A stretch of 5,777 bases of DNA. Source: Actinomycetes bacterium. Lineage in GTDB: Bacteria; Actinomycetota; Acidimicrobiia; Acidimicrobiales; RAAP-2. The first letter of the stretch is position 1. Each line of letters opens with the position of its first letter. The translations under genes and the position numbers were made by a program. The DNA is taken from assembly GCA_021826655.1 (NCBI GenBank), contig JAKAZC010000191.1, forward strand, positions 1-5,777, in the 5' to 3' direction. Below the pieces are notes generated by a model, which had not been told where the DNA came from, did no database searches, and worked only from the letters and a program-made list of their open reading frames with translations. Positions 4,828 to 5,777 of this stretch are shown in pieces.

Positions 4828-5777
4828 GTGCCCGTGAACCAGGAACCCGACGTACAGGCCGGCCGGATCCCGGCGGGGGCCGCCACCCTCCCCGTGCCCG
4901 GGCGCAAGACGCCGGTGGCGCGGTTGGCGCCAGCGGCGCGGCTGGCCCGGCTGGCGAGGCTGGCACCCGGCGTCGCGGCGGCGACGGTCATCGCCGCCGC
5001 CGCGACGGTCGTCGGGGGATTCATCCCCGTGGTCGGCGCGCCGGTGCTGGCCATCATCACCGGCATCGTGGTGTCCGTCGTCCGGCCTGCTTCCGGGCGG
5101 CTGCAACCCGGGGTGGCCTTCACCGGGAAGCGGGTCCTGCAGGGATCGATCATCGTCCTCGGCCTCGGTCTCTCCCTCCGCCAGGTCGTCTCGACCGGGG
5201 TGGGCTCGCTGCCGGTCCTACTCGGCACGCTCGTCGTCGCCCTCGTCGTCGCCTGGGCGGCCGGCCGGGCGCTCCGCCTCGGCTCGGACGTGAACACCCT
5301 CATCGGCGTCGGTACCGCCATCTGCGGCGCCTCGGCCATCGCAGCCACCGACGCCGTCATCGGCGCCGATGAGGCCGACGTGAGCTACGCGATCGCCACC
5401 ATCTTCACCTTCAACGTGGTGGCCGTCCTCCTCTACCCGTCCCTCGGGCACCTCGCCGGGTTGTCGCAGCACGCGTTCGGCCTGTGGGCGGGCACCGCCA
5501 TCAACGACATGTCGTCGGTCGCCGCCGCGTCCAACATCTACGGCCACGCCGCGGCGTCGTACGGCATCGTGGTGAAGCTCACCCGGACGCTGGCGATCGT
5601 TCCCATCTGCCTCGGCCTCGCCGCGTGGCGCAACCGCCGGCCCGCGGCCGCCGCCGCCGGCGCCTGCCCGGCCGACCAGTGCCGCCCCAAGTTCGCCCTC
5701 CGGCGAGTCGTCCCCCTCTTCATCGTCGGGTTCGTCGGCGCCGTGACCCTCAACACCGTCGGCCTGGTCCCCGCCGG
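4828..5777 (+). CDS. YeiH-family (UPF0324) putative sulfate-exporter-type transporter, C-terminus missing
   Basis: An open frame from GTG at 4828 to the right edge gives 316 codons; the family usually has about 340-350, so only the last helix is cut off. A basic N-terminus with four Arg-Leu-Ala units (32-46) precedes about eight or nine hydrophobic segments. Family marks are GAPVLAIITGIVVS in the second helix, VGTAICGASAIAATDAV (161-177), and AGTAINDMSSVAAAS (221-235), equivalent to the GTAICGAAA and HEVAQVVAA motifs of enteric YeiH. Databases call these putative sulfate exporters, but transport is largely unproven. A short motif, CPADQC (280-285), lies in an Ala/Arg-rich loop between late helices and is not a family mark I recognise. 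The divergent LysR gene is the probable regulator. Family is firm; substrate is not known. Confidence 0.9.
   Translation, partial: MPVNQEPDVQAGRIPAGAATLPVPGRKTPVARLAPAARLARLARLAPGVAAATVIAAAATVVGGFIPVVGAPVLAIITGIVVSVVRPASGRLQPGVAFTGKRVLQGSIIVLGLGLSLRQVVSTGVGSLPVLLGTLVVALVVAWAAGRALRLGSDVNTLIGVGTAICGASAIAATDAVIGADEADVSYAIATIFTFNVVAVLLYPSLGHLAGLSQHAFGLWAGTAINDMSSVAAASNIYGHAAASYGIVVKLTRTLAIVPICLGLAAWRNRRPAAAAAGACPADQCRPKFALRRVVPLFIVGFVGAVTLNTVGLVPA

Noticed and set aside
1..5777. CRISPR arrays, tRNA or rRNA genes, insertion sequences or attachment sites.
   Set aside because: No regularly spaced repeats, cloverleaf-like segments, transposase-like proteins or terminal inverted repeats were seen in the window.

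Overview
The window is very GC-rich and densely coded, with little AT outside regulatory sites. The gene set points to a high-GC Actinomycetota bacterium: a MarP-type membrane serine protease, a double-VOC protein resembling mycobacterial CFP30B, an actinobacterial-style CsoR, and GTG or TTG starts. The lineage is inferred from protein character only; there is no rRNA or other phylogenetic marker.

Left part (1-781): a minus-strand operon reads leftwards. It consists of a CsoR copper-sensing repressor with an intact Cys-His-Cys site, followed by a PF03773-type permease whose GTG start overlaps the csoR stop (GTGA). The permease runs off the left edge. A perfect 25-bp palindrome with ACCCC/GGGGT arms lies just upstream of csoR and overlaps a probable -10 box. 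About 300 bp with no recognisable gene follows.

Middle (782-3384): a plus-strand double-VOC (glyoxalase-fold) protein converges on a minus-strand secreted ferritin-like (DUF2202-type) lipoprotein gene. That gene is broken by an apparent one-base deletion near 1926. Divergent from it is an intact marP-like gene with a CvpA-type four-helix membrane domain, a His-Asp-Ser protease domain and the paired cysteines of MarP.

Right part (3385-5777): a second CsoR-family regulator keeps both cysteines but has Gly in place of the histidine, which suggests a CstR-like thiol/persulfide sensor rather than a Cu(I) sensor. It has its own TACCCC/GGGGTA operator and a leader with an 11-bp perfect hairpin. It converges on a LysR regulator of CysL/YeiE character. 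That regulator is divergent from a YeiH-family (UPF0324) membrane transporter, which is truncated by the right edge.

Taken together, two paralogous CsoR-family repressors with similar operators but different sensor residues flank the window. One is tied to a metal-type permease. The other sits beside a LysR/YeiH pair that, in characterised relatives, belongs to sulfur metabolism. The best candidates for follow-up are this copper/sulfur pairing, the structured leader of the second regulator, and the csoR-permease coupling.
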